Part shown: positions 1 to 9,645 of the stretch, in pieces
How the letters are laid out: each line of letters begins with the position of its first letter
Position numbering within the stretch: the stretch's first letter is position 1
From: Chara braunii
Lineage: Eukaryota > Streptophyta > Charophyceae > Charales > Characeae
Reading direction: 5' to 3'
Length of the DNA: 29,186 bases
Assembly (NCBI GenBank): GCA_003427395.1
Contig: BFEA01000484.1
Coordinates: forward strand, 377,377 to 406,562
Notes under the pieces: model-generated
What the model saw: only the letters and a program-made list of their open reading frames with translations
Told to the model about the DNA's origin: nothing
Database searches by the model: none
Translations under genes and position numbers: made by a program

Positions 1-1770
1 CGCTATCCTGCGCACCCTTCTTCCTCCCACTCTGAGTCCTACGCCCAAGAGCCCGGTCGATCCTCTCCTCACTCCGTCCAGCCAAGGAGAGGCGCCGTGT
101 AAGGAGAAACTCCTATTACGCGACGACTGTGATCGGACTCAGCAGGATCGACATGCCTTTCGCCGGGCGATTATCCCCAAGTCCTCTCTCACCCTTCCCG
201 GACTCAACCTTCATCCTCCCTCGTACCTACCTCCCTTCCCATAACTATCAATCTCGCAAGCGCGCCCGCAAATCTCTCTCTCAACTCGTCTGCCAGCTTC
301 CGGGAAGCAGTGCCTAGATGGTATGTGTGGAGTGCGAGTCGAAAAGTCCTGACGAGCTGACTGTAGCCTGGCCGGCGGTGCTCCTGATCACCACGACGGA
401 CTGTGGGATCCTGGCAGGCCGTGTCGAGACTAAGTCGGCGGGGTGACGATTGCAGTGGTGGAAAGTGGCACGTGACGGCCGGGATCGTCAGTGCATGCAT
501 AGTGATCGGAGTTGAATGGATGAATGGCCTGGGGCCATATTGGAACTTCATGCAGGACGAGCCTCCTTGTCTCGAATCTATTCCTTGGAGTGAGTTTAGT
601 TTGGTGGTTGTTAAGCCGAAAACTCTTTTTCATCGTCGAATCTTGGTGTAATTTTCATATATCTTGTCTGCTTTGCGTCTTTTCCTCCCCACCTTCTCTC
701 TCTCTGGGACATGAATGATTATGGATGTTTGTTGATCTATTCAATTTCTATTGCACACAAGGGATGAGATGATTGTTCTTACTACCGCCTAATCAATCGC
801 GGGGTAGGGGTGCATAGCACACGGAGAACTGACTGTTGTGTGGCTGCCATTTTCGCACCTTCCTCGATGAATGTCTGTGAGAAGTGAATGAGAATGCTTG
901 GATGATGTCATGATGAGACGATTGCGTGTTGGACGTGTCTCCGACTAAGTCGTAGGATCGTTGTGATTAATATGTAGGATGCATGATGGATAAGATTTCA
1001 CTATTGCTATGTGGACCGATTGTCTGGAGCCGACTGGGCGTCAGCCTCCCGCGTCCCCGCCACGCCCCTTACCGTATAACGAGAAGAGGACACATGTATG
1101 CGAGTGGGACGTACGAGAAGTTGTCGCCAAGATCGGCGGAAGACACTACTTCCCTCCTAAAACCGGATGCTCTGGATTTGTCCGTGCTGGTTTGTTATTG
1201 TAGACACACACTTTCCTCCTTATTCGTTGCTATTGCCATTTAATGAGTTGATCGTCATCCCGTGGTCGGCAGTAGCTCCCCATTGGCCTAACACTCTATG
1301 CAGCGATTGTCGCCACCTCGAGCATTACCAATCGAAGGGCTTTCACTACCGAGTACGAGAGGAAGATGAGTATAAGGAAAGAGCCACTCGGTTACGTCCT
1401 TCCACGTCAGATTAAGAGTTATGTAATGAGCGACGTCGGGACTTGACCCGGAAATGGGATACCAAGTATGTGCCCGCCCCCTTTCAGGCGAAACGAAAAG
1501 CGACGGCTCGATGGGAAGTTCAACGATACTTTTTGGATTGAACTTTCCCGCGTCGCGCGTCCCCTTCGCGCCTTTTTCTCCCTCAAAACCCGCGCAGTAA
1601 CGGACCCTCCCCCTTCTTACTAAGTCGGACCGGCATAGGGGATTTCGGTTCTGTCCGTGTCCCCGCAATCAACTTTCCAAAAATCCTTGGCACACCCCAT
1701 CTCGCTGTCTTTCTGGGGCCCCTTCCGCAATTTAAATACTCCGAACAGAACACAACGCAGGGCGTGAGGT
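1..1770 (+). mobile_element. 5' LTR of element A (left end missing)
   Basis: Direct repeat of the LTR at 11162-12939, with small indels and scattered substitutions. It ends at ...GGCGTGAGGT, immediately followed by a primer-binding-site-like sequence at 1771 and then gag, which is the position of a 5' LTR. By comparison with the copy starting at 10455, about 0.7 kb of the LTR start lies outside the window; the full LTR would be about 2.5 kb, long for a Gypsy element. Inside it is a coding-looking stretch (1009-1541). I could not assign a promoter or poly(A) signal with confidence. The window starts exactly at a 95-bp sequence that also flanks the N at 11161, so the left edge is probably a contig edge and not a biological boundary. 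Confidence 0.88.
1009..1541 (+). pseudogene. LTR-embedded ORF, copy in 5' LTR of A (unknown function)
   Basis: I do not recognise this protein. The frame opens with ATG at 1009 (MWTD...) and runs through a CEWDVREVVAKIGG-like stretch. It shifts frame near 1190, where one base is missing relative to the C and M copies, continues through DTHFPPYS and a W..VAPHWPNTLC..C segment, has a TAA in frame at about 1413, and ends at the TGA at 1539-1541. The intact length would be about 177 residues. A counterpart is present in every LTR of this window, including the diverged M LTR on the other strand (23187-23597). Differences between this copy and C are mainly third-position (GGA/GGG, TAC/TAT, TTC/TTT, CCT/CCA, AAA/AAG, TCT/TCC, TTT/TTC around 1135-1180), which suggests past selection on protein. 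No membrane segment or known catalytic motif is apparent; a CxxC pair lies near 1299-1310. Confidence 0.6.
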
Positions 1771-1783
1771 TGGTATCGGAGCC
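1771..1783 (+). promoter_or_regulatory. tRNA primer-binding site of element A
   Basis: TGGTATCGGAGCC directly abuts the LTR end. Many Gypsy and Copia elements use TGGTATCAGAGCC, complementary to the 3' end of initiator tRNA-Met; this site differs from that by one base (A to G). The same site occurs on the minus strand in M (22885-22873) and with two further changes in C (28579-28591). The primer is therefore probably a tRNA-iMet variant, but that is inferred. Confidence 0.7.
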
Positions 1784-1795
1784 GACACGTGTCGG
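1782..1795 (+). promoter_or_regulatory. Palindrome next to the PBS
   Basis: CCGACACGTGTCGG is a perfect 14-bp palindrome overlapping the end of the PBS. Element M has a different but also self-complementary sequence at the same place (22859-22874), and C a weaker one. An RNA dimerisation or packaging stem in the leader is possible; this is inference from position and conserved pairing. Confidence 0.45.
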
Positions 1796-1900
1796 TTCTG
1801 ACGATAGTAAGACGAGTCGGCAAGAGGAAGATCAGCTAAACGATTTAATCGTCTTAGTCCTCCCGTCACTCGATAGAGGTCCGCCGAAGCTCGACCAAAA

Positions 1901-2525
1901 ATGCCCATGGCCGATGCTAATGGAACACCTCCCCGGGTGATGGTAAGCATTCCCGCTACCTTCTCGTTCTATCCTAACTACACTCATCCCGAGGCATGGC
2001 TCGAAGCCGTGCAAGCTCAGGGGCGTTGAGGATCTTCCTCGCGTCATTACCGTGTTACTACGAAACACTGTTCATGATTGGTTTCGAAGGCATAGATGGG
2101 TAGATTGGGATACATTCAAGAGGGCGTTCCTAGCAAGGTTCGACGCTGTCAGCGAAGATGCTGCGTGGTTCGTACTAAAAACCCATCCGCAGGAACCCGG
2201 AGAGTTGCTACCCGACTTTGTGGATCGATTTCAGACCGCATTAGATAAATCAGGACGAGAAAAAAACGCTGCTCGAGATCTGTTTATCGATCATCTCCGC
2301 AATCCAATGTTGAAAGCGAAGTTGCAGAAAAAGGTTCCTCCCAAGACGAACCAGCTACCCGTCATCATAGTTAAAGCACTTGAACTGGACCTGCTGGATA
2401 CGCGCAAGTATATCAGTCAGGGGAGGAAAGACATCTCGGACACAATCCAAGATGTGGCAGCTAAGCGGCGGTCGTGGCTCAGAGCGGTGGGACGATTTTA
2501 CCCCCGTCCTGATCATGACTATTAG
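1901..2525 (+). pseudogene. gag: gag of element A (capsid region, frameshifted)
   Basis: Structural capsid protein of a Ty3/Gypsy element (retrotransposon gag family). The ATG at 1901 starts MPMADANG..., about 117 bases after the PBS. Capsid-like features are visible: HPEAWLEAVQAQ, then W-F-R-R-H-x-W-V-D-W-D-x-F-K-R-A-F, then a D..FVDRFQTAL segment. Relative to copy C (28708 on) five bases are missing near 2028, shifting the frame; the rest reads on from 2052. A TAG at 2523-2525 interrupts the frame, but reading on in the same frame leads straight into the NC-protease part at 2595. That fits a single gag-pol reading frame in the ancestor, as in several Gypsy lineages, though a separate gag ending here cannot be excluded. 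Confidence 0.85.
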
Positions 2526-4358
2526 GACGGACCCGCCCCGGACCCCTCTCTCTATTATTCCCTGCCTCTCTCGAAACCTCCTCTTTCTTCGAAGATGGCA
2601 CCCGTGAATACTGTAATGCCCCAAGATGCTGCATCTGTGCCTATTACTAACATGCATCTGGCCCAGATGATTCATACCGCTACGACCAAACAGTCTGAGT
2701 GGATGAATAATCTGATTCAGATGCAGGTTTCCCAGATGGATCGGTTGGAACAAATCATGACGAAGCTAATAAAAGCTAATTCCAACCCTTCCCGCCCTGT
2801 TCCTGCTTCGTACCCTCTGCTGACCGCCCCTCCTGTATCTGGACCAGCTCCTCCCGCCCCCCCTCATGCGGTCAATCCAGCGGGGAGGATTGAATGTTCC
2901 AACTGTAAACAGCCTGAACACTTTGCGCGTGAATGCACCCAGCCAAAACGTAATCAACCTCCGCCAGCAGCCGCACTTGTGACCTTAAATCAAGGTCGGG
3001 TGGCCGCAGTATTGGAAGTCGCAAGGGAAGCCTCCTCCTTCTCTACCGAACAACCGCCTTCGACCAACCCCATCGCGTCTACTTCGCGATCATCTTCCGA
3101 AGCCGACGATGTCGTTGATCCTGCCGAGTATCTTCATTTGGCAGGACTGATTGGAGCAATCCGACCTGGCAAAGATGAGCTCAAATGGGTCGAGCGGGGA
3201 TCAGAACCCGGACCACAGTTTCAAACGGGAGAAATCGATGTCCTGCAGACGCTTAAACAGTTGGACATTCGAGTTCCTGTCCCAGTAGGACACTTGCTGA
3301 CCATATCAGAAGCCACAAATGATAAACTTCTGCAACAATGTCAGAAGAATAAAAAACGCTTCACGTATCAGCGCGTTCAGCTTATGCTAAAGAAGAAGAA
3401 AAATGACGAGGCTGAGGCGAACCCTCCCCCTGCGACCGAACCTGACGTACCTGAAACGACGCAAATTGCTGCCATCTCTTACCCGGAAAAAGATCATTTT
3501 GTGTGTGTCCGATCAGTCCTATGGAAAAGTGTTGAGTGTGATTGCGAAGTCTGGGGTAAACCGTTTAATGCTCTTATTGATACTGGATCATCGGCCGTAC
3601 CCATATCCCTAGACACAGTTAGAAAAATGGGCCGACTAAACTCGATCCTTCCGCTACCTGGGAAGGACAACTACGTCTCGGCCGATGAAGAAGCCATGAA
3701 CATAGTAGGGATCATTGAGAACGTAGCTGTCAAAGTGGGTCGAGTGCATATTATGGTTAATGCGTTAGTCATCGATGTGCACTCTTATTCGGTACTGTTG
3801 GGATTTCCCTGGGCGATGGCTGTAGGTGCGCGAATACACTTCGATTCTAAACACTTTGTCCTCACACACATTGGAGGAAAGCCTCAAATGCTTCCGTTGC
3901 GGGTTTCTAATCGATCACCGAAAAAGAATCCCAGTATTGTCCGGATAGGAATGATCCAGATCCCGAGCCTGAAAGATTCTCCCCCAAACGATGACGAGGA
4001 ACAACACCTTGCTGGTGATGACGAGTACGACGAACGAGATTATGAGGAAGAGATAAACTACATGCCTAGCGAAAAAAAATGGGAACAATTAGTTGAAATG
4101 TTCGGTTGTGAGACGAAAGAGGAATTTCGAATGATCCCAGCAACCACCCGGACATTTGATCTGAGCTCAAGAAGTGGCGAGCCTAGCCATATCCTGTCGG
4201 CATTCTTTCCTGCATCTACGAAAAAGCGGATTCCCGCCACGTCATTCCTAGGGGAACCAATCTTGCAGATTTCAGATATGGCTAACCTCTTGGAACCCCC
4301 TCGCACTTTGTACGAGGGCGCGCTTTCACTCCGAGCTAGGTATCAGCAGATGAATTAG
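2526..4358 (+). pseudogene. Nucleocapsid zinc knuckle and aspartic protease region of A
   Basis: An open stretch of 587 codons from ATG 2595, in frame with gag upstream across the TAG at 2523. It begins with a polar and proline-rich segment, then one CCHC zinc knuckle (C-S-N-C-K-Q-P-E-H-F-A-R-E-C, 2895-2936) that binds element RNA in nucleocapsids. About 220 residues later comes a retropepsin-like active site L-I-D-T-G-S-S (about 3573-3593), followed by hydrophobic VLLGFPWAMA, typical of Gypsy proteases. An acidic linker (DDEEQ...DEYDERDYEEE) precedes a conserved LEPPRTLYEG stretch also found in M. The frame stops at TAG 4356 but continues in the same frame into RT, so the stop is probably an inactivating mutation. 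Element M has no stop at the aligned codon. Confidence 0.85.
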
Positions 4359-6500
4359 TACCTGGATCTTTCCGTCTCTCCACCCAGATCATTACTTACG
4401 CAAGGAGCTATGATCGCCCTAATCAAGCAAGAAGCAGAGGCCCCAATAGATGATGTTTCGGATCTTATGCAAGAAATGGCTGAGTTAACAGGATTGGAAG
4501 TAGCGGAAAGCATCGCTGATTCTAAAACTGATGCCGAAATTAAGGAAACTGAGATGATTAGTTCGATCGAATCAAAGATGATTGTCACCGTCTCCTCGGT
4601 CCGGACCAGTAGCTCCATATTCTCCAGCGTGGACGACAGACGATCGTGGAGGATGGATTGGATCAATACGCCTCTTGACATCTCTAATCACCCCGTAATC
4701 ACAATACCCAATCATGTCCCCCGAGAGATCCGAAGATCCCTGATTGATGTTTTGCGTGGGTATGCTGAGGTGCTGAGTGTGCATGATAACGATATTGGAT
4801 TATCCAACGTGATTGAGCATGCAATCCTCACGGGGGATCATCCACCAATTAGCTGCACTCCCTATCGGTATTCGCCGACACAAAGATCGGTTGCGTTCCA
4901 AAGGATAAAGGAGTTCGAAGCTAATGGGTGGATCGAGCCCGCCATCGGACCATGGTCGTTTCCGGTGGTGATTGTGCTAAAAAAGGCAGGGGGAATTCGC
5001 ATATGCATCGATTACCGAAAGTTGAATGACATCACGATTAAGGATGTGTATCCCCTCCCCCGTATCGATCAGTTGCTGGATGCTATTGGTAAAACCGGCA
5101 ACCGGCGAACCCTATGGAAGACTTCATCAGATCCAATGGATCCGGGTTTCAAAAGACTCTTCTATGTAAGATATGCTGATGATTTTGTTATTATCATAAC
5201 AGCAGGATCCAGAGCAGATGCTGTCGAGATCAAAAGGTTGGTGACTCAATTCTTATCTGAAGAGTTTAACCTGGAGCTTAATCGGCAGGTGCGAAGCACA
5301 AAAAGTCATAATGGGATATCTCTCCTAAGTACCCAAATTCATGCCGTGAAATGGAAGGCACAAAATCAAGTCTCTTGGGTTGATGTTCACCATGGATTCC
5401 ACCATCTCCTTGTTCGAAAAGAGGATCGCCCGAAAACAGCTTTCATTCTTTTCGAAGGGACTTGGCAATGGGTTCGATGCCCGATAGGGGTTTGCAACGC
5501 CCCAGCCACGTTTCAGCGCGCGATGAATATGACTTTCGAAAACTTGGTGCGAAAAACATGGAAGGTGCAAAGCATAATCAATTATTGTGTGATTGTCTAC
5601 ATGGATGATATCCTTGTGCATTCAAGTTCCTATGAGGGACACGTGCAGCACATGGAATGGACTTTGCACGCGCTGAAGGACGTTGGATTCAAGGTGGCTG
5701 TTGAGAAGTGTAAGTTTTTCCTCACCGAGATCTCCTTCCTCGGCCACGTGGTTACGAACCAAGGGTTGCAGCCGGAGCCTTTGAAGGTAGCAGCCGTGAA
5801 AGACGCGCCAGTACCGACGTCCATGACACAAGTGCGCATCTTTTTGGGTTTGGCATCGTACTATCGAAGGTTCATCAAGGGGTTTGCAGCGATCGTGGGA
5901 CCACTCACGAATTTGCTGAAAAAATATCAGTCGTTGATTTGGACCCCGCAATGCGATCGGGCTTTCCGAGAACTCAAGGCGGCCTTGATTCCGGCTCCGG
6001 TCCTTATAAGACAGGACCCGGAAAAGCCCTTTGTCCTCGTCACTGATTGGCAGCCCAAGGCGATCTCAGCGATCTTGGCCCAGGTGGGACCAGACGACCT
6101 CGAACACATGGTAGAATACGCGTCCAAATCTGTGCCTGCCTGTAAGCGCAACTACTCTGCCCCGACGGGGGAATGCTACGCAGCCTTGTGGGGGATCCGT
6201 CACTTCCGAGCGTACTTATATGGCTGGAAGTTGATGTTGGTGACCGATCACGAACCGTTGTTGGCATTGAAGAAGTCCAAGGATTACTCGGGTATGATCG
6301 GGCAATGGGCTACCACGTTGCAGAGTATGGACTTTGACATTCGCCATTGAAAACACGAGAGACACGGCAACACGGACGGGTTGACACGACTGCACCGCCT
6401 CGACAAGGTACCCGGGAGTGAGGAAGTGATCCCGTGGCACGACCCGGAGCCGAAGAACGAGCCTCAATACGGACAAGTGGAGATCCTGTCGAAGGGCTAA
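4359..6500 (+). pseudogene. pol: Reverse transcriptase and RNase H of element A, with inserted group II-type RT segment
   Basis: Copies element RNA into DNA. From ATG 4410 to the TGA at 6348 the frame is open for 646 codons. RT motifs in order: HAI...HPPISCTPYRYSP; GWIEPAIGPWSFPVVIVLKK; IRICIDYRKLND; DVYPLPRIDQLLDAIG; then, after a foreign 96-codon block (5091-5378), HHLLVRKEDRPKTAF; W-x-R-C-P-I-G-V-C-N-A-P-A-T-F-Q-R; catalytic YMDD at 5598-5609; and FFLTEISFLGHVV. The RNase H part starts near 6010 (VLVTDWQPKAISAIL) with VEYASK and LVTDHEPLLAL. The TGA at 6348 aligns with a CGA arginine codon in M, so it fits a C-to-T change; the frame then resumes to TAA 6498. Element M lacks the 96-codon block, so it is specific to this copy or subfamily. 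Confidence 0.88.
5091..5378 (+). other. Group II intron-type RT fragment fused in frame inside Gypsy RT
   Basis: 96 codons between the DQLLDAIG and VDVHHGFHHLL segments of the Gypsy RT. In element M only seven codons (C-A-N-Y-F-S-K) occupy this place, as in ordinary Gypsy RTs. The block reads DPMDPGFKRLFYVRYADDF followed by GSRADAVEIK, an FL.EEFNLELN segment and GISLLSTQIHAVKWK. The YADD at 5172-5183 with R-Y-V-R-Y-A-D-D context, the D-P-x-x-P-x-F-x-R-L lead-in and the LELN-to-FLG-like ending match RT motifs 5 to 7 of group II intron / mitochondrial maturase-type RTs. No stop or frameshift occurs in the block. The family assignment is from pattern memory; the source (organellar intron or a domesticated copy) is unknown. 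Confidence 0.72.
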
Positions 6501-6547
6501 GTGGACACGTGCGCTCAATCCCATCTCTCTCTCCCCCCTTCGGAACA

Positions 6548-8248
6548 ATGGAAAACCCACCTTCTTCTGCCTCTCCCACCTACTCCGCTCCCCTCGCTCA
6601 TTCGGACTTTCTCACAAATCTCCCAGATAAATTCTGTTATTTTTGCACGTGTGTTGCCCGAGTTTATGGGGTAGACTGCTATACCTTCGAGTCTGGATTC
6701 ACTAACTGGGTAGAATGTGCCACGTGTGTTAATCGCGCACATGGCGCGTGTGTTCGATACAGAACGACCAGTAAGGAATGAAGATGCCCCCTGTGTAGAA
6801 CGGACAAACTTTTTACGGAAGTTCGATTCGAGGCCGCCCGAACGGACGGCCCCGAATACGACGAAAGATACCGACGGGCGGAAGTATGGACGGATAAAAT
6901 ATTATTAGCTAAATTAGTTGGTCAACCATTGGACCATCACGAAGCACGACAGGCATCGAGCCACCGAGAGGTCCCGAGACTATCGATGGATCAACGGTCA
7001 TTTGGAAAAGCGTAAAACAGACGGATCGGAATTATGGCTGACGGGTCCCCACCCATTCAAGAGATATGATTAGACTAGATCGGCGCGCGAGGAACATGCC
7101 GCTCATTTCGCAATACCTGTTACTGAAACAACTATCAATAAAAAACGATGGTTCTGGTTTAATATCTGAGATGATGTAAAGCACGTGGTTGCTAACTGTC
7201 TAGTCTGTGCGGCCGACCGTGCACCCATTCGCGGGCTAAATACGATAGTCCCGACGGAGGTAGAACGCCCTTTCCATCGAGTCAGTATGGACACGACAGA
7301 TATCGACGTGCCACCTGGCCCCAACCGTTGTGAATATTCCATTCTTTTGATGTTAATCGACCATTTCTCGAAATATATCGAAGTCTACCCTTGTAAGACC
7401 CGAAAGGCCTCAGAGATAGCTACATACATCGATCGATTCCTCAATATACTAAAGAAATTCTAACCGATAATGAGTCCGAATTCAAAGTTGAGGTAGAGGA
7501 ATTACTGATGCGTCGTGGCGTTACTCTCTGACACACCGCTCCCCATGTCTCCCAGTTGAACGGGTTGGCCGAGAATGCAAACCGAATGATTAAGACTGCT
7601 CTACGCAAGAATTTAGTGGCTAATGACACGCGTCCTTGGCCCGAGATTGTCTACCAAATCATCGGGATCCATCGAGCGACCCCTTATGAGTCCATGGGGT
7701 TCACCCCCTTTCAGCTTCGGACCAATAGCATTCCATGTGTCGATAATCGGGGTATCTCGAAAATTGTCGAAAAAGAGGGCAGGGACACGCGTGCGGCCCT
7801 TAAGGCCAAAGCCAAGCAGTATGCGGGTTTAATGGAAAGGGCCATCCCTAAGCTAGCCCGGAAAAGACAGAAAATGACCGAACTGGCCCATGGTAGACAG
7901 GTCTGTAGCTACGAGGCCCGGAACGGAAATGCAAGCCCGCAACACCAATATAAGCTAGGGGACCTGGTGCAGGTACGTAAATGTGCACGCGACTGCAAAC
8001 TCCGTCCCAAATTCTCTGGCTGTTTTCGCGTCATAGAACTCGGTCCAAACGGAGCCAACATGGTGCGCATCACGCCTGACGCCAGCGCCAGCCATAGCTC
8101 TTTTCCCATTGTCCGCCATACCTCCTACCTTCGTCCCCTCCCTCCTTCTGAGAACTCCAATCCCTCTCCCTCTTCTTCCTCCAGCGCAGACGAAGAACCT
8201 GTTTCCCTTCCTTCGTCTGATTCTACCTCCCCTTCGCCTTCGCCATGA
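6548..8248 (+). pseudogene. int: PHD finger plus integrase of element A
   Basis: Integrase inserts element DNA into the genome. The first ATG of this frame after RNase H is at 6548 (MENPPSS...), and the PHD-like finger follows (6635-6796). Next come a YRW.NGHLEKRKTDGS linker (from 6978), an HHCC-type zinc region (EHAAHF near 7092, then C-L-V-C near 7194), and the catalytic core: V-S-M-D-T-T with the first Asp, L-T-D-N with the second (about 7463), and the NGLAEN Glu (about 7570). Residue G after the second D-N is E here. A GPY/F-like C-terminal module (KLGDLVQVRK...FRVIELGPNG) and a Ser/Pro/acidic tail end in SPSPSP. Breaks: TGA 6779 in place of a Trp, frame changes near 6970 and 7450, a TGA in the zinc region (aligned M residue Arg), and TGA 7529. 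The stop codon overlaps the start of ORF X in ATGA (8245-8248). Confidence 0.85.
6635..6796 (+). other. PHD-like C4HC3 zinc finger in pol, copy A
   Basis: 54 codons with spacing C-x2-C-x23-C-x2-C-x4-H-x2-C-x11-C-x2-C: CYFC at 6635-6646, CATC, then AHGAC, and CPLC at 6785-6796. Order and spacing are those of a PHD finger (C4HC3) rather than the integrase HHCC finger, which is separately present downstream. PHD fingers normally have a Trp two residues before the seventh Cys; element M has it, and here the codon at that position is TGA (6779-6781), consistent with TGG to TGA decay. PHD fingers commonly read histone H3 tails, so a role in target-site choice is possible but inferred. Confidence 0.7.
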
Positions 8249-8730
8249 GTTTTGTCATTGAGCTGGTTCTTCCACCCCAGCTTCTTCAACCTCGAGCCTT
8301 GCTGAAGTTTCGCCAAGTCGCGCACCCTCGTCTCAGTCCTGATCTTCTTCGATTTGCGCAGCTCTTCAGTCACAGAGCCTGGTGCGCCGCCGTAGAGATA
8401 ACAATATCGACCGATCGAGGTTCAGCAGTCATCTTGGCAGAAGCGTTAGGGTTTGAACGCTTCTCACGGCCTACTCAGAGCGACGTGACAGTAATCGTGG
8501 CTTTCAGTGGCGATCTATGTACCATTGGCATGCAGCGGCGCGATGCAGTGGTAACTAGTCTTTACGAGTGGGGGCAGGCGTTGGTGGCCGATTGGCGGCA
8601 GCGACTGGCTCAGCCAGGGTGACAAGTGGTGGGAACTGAGTGTATCGATACCTTCTCTCTTCGAACTAGCACCACTGATCGCCCCGCTCCCCCGCTTCCC
8701 CATCTTCATCCCTATCCTGAACGCCGATGA
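8245..8730 (+). pseudogene. Accessory ORF X of element A (unknown function)
   Basis: Not recognised. The ATG at 8245 overlaps the integrase stop in ATGA; the 14 bases TCGCCATGAGTTTT are identical at the matching junction in M. The frame reads MSFVIELVLPP..., then HPRLSPDLLRFAQLF, AVILAEALGF and TVIVAFSGDL, and meets a TGA at 8620. Reading on in the same frame gives 36 more codons alignable with M, ending at TGA 8728-8730, which overlaps the ATG of ORF Y in ATGA. Intact length would be about 161 residues, the same as in M. Conserved segments: HPRLSP-LLR, ILAEAL, V-FSGD. No signal peptide, membrane helix or metal-binding motif seen. Position after pol resembles env or additional-ORF slots of other LTR elements, but the protein does not look like an envelope glycoprotein. 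Confidence 0.6.
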
Positions 8731-9593
8731 ATCGCTTCTCTACCTTCTCTCTCCCCTCCGACCTTCCAACCATCTGGCCATTTTGGGCCGATCCCCTTCT
8801 CACTCTGGAAATTTGTCCCGCTTCGATCCCTCCATTCAGCCCAGCCTACATCCGTAAGTGGACCGAATTCGCGGCGGTCAGTGTGTGTATGTTCACGGTG
8901 AAGTGCCACTAGTCACGATATTATAGTAATCGGGAGTTGGAGCACTGTAACGAGACATCGCTGGTGTTGGCACAGCTGTGGCCAGAGGAGGCTCCGAGGT
9001 GGCAACCGACGATACATTGGTAGGACTTCTATGCGGAGAAATCGCTAAGGGCGGCCGAGCGACCGTCGCCTACGAACTTCTCACGTTTTTGTCTCAACTC
9101 GTCGACGATCTGTCAACGGACATCATCTCTTTCAATCCGAGCGATCCAAGCCAGGCTGAACCCGTGACTTTGGAGAGGAAGTTGACGCCAACCATAATCT
9201 GGGCGAACTGCACGGAGGACTTCGGTCAGTACGTGAAAGATCACGACCCCGCGGCTTGGTGCTTTCTGGACCTTAATGAGCTCGCGCCGGATAACTCCGA
9301 CTTTGACCGAGTTCTGAAAGGCTCATCAGGGGAACGGGGAAGTACCTTTGGACGATGATCCAGGTCACATAGCCATCGCGGGGCTATCAGAGGACGAAGA
9401 ATCAGAAGCCCGGTCGACTTCGAAAGCAGAAGAAGAGGCGTCCGCACCTGAGCCCCGGGAGGCTCCTCCAGCTTGAGCGTTACCTGCCATTCGGGGAGGA
9501 TCTGCTTTGAATCCCGAAGTTCCCTCGGACGCCGCCACTCGACACAATGGCGCAGCAACCTCCCGCCGGCGCCGCCGTTCCCGCTCACCATGA
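8727..9593 (+). pseudogene. Accessory ORF Y of element A (unknown; acidic tail with Arg/Ser block)
   Basis: Not recognised. It starts MNRFSTFSLPS, like MNRSQFSTFALPS in M, at a shared ATGA overlap with ORF X. This copy is frameshifted: the N-terminus reads in the frame of 8727, a middle part in the frame of 8978-9358 (FLSQLVDDLSTDII, matching FAQLVDDLPLDIL in M; then LERKLTPTIIWA), and the tail returns to the first frame near 9351. The tail is acidic (LSEDEESEARST, EEEASAPEPRE) and ends in a basic S-R-R-R-R-R-S-R-S-P block before TGA 9591. M has the same order: acidic linker, then RRRRSQSP. A nuclear-localisation or RNA-binding role for the basic block is possible, inferred only from composition. 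Confidence 0.5.
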
Positions 9594-9645
9594 TCTCCCT
9601 CGTCCGCCCCCTCTGTGCTTCGTTCCCGTCCTCCTCCCGGCCCAG

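Noticed and set aside
1727-1742. TTTAAATA near the LTR end as a TATA box
   Set aside because: Not kept in LTR C or M and lies only about 40 bases before the LTR end, an unlikely promoter position.
2523-2525. TAG between gag and pol as a programmed readthrough stop
   Set aside because: Attractive because the frame continues, but the copy has other random stops and M has no stop-codon counterpart that I can align here; decay is simpler.
9590-9593. Third ATGA overlap at the end of ORF Y in A
   Set aside because: M has no ATG or stop at that position, and the ATG opens a frame that is not conserved.
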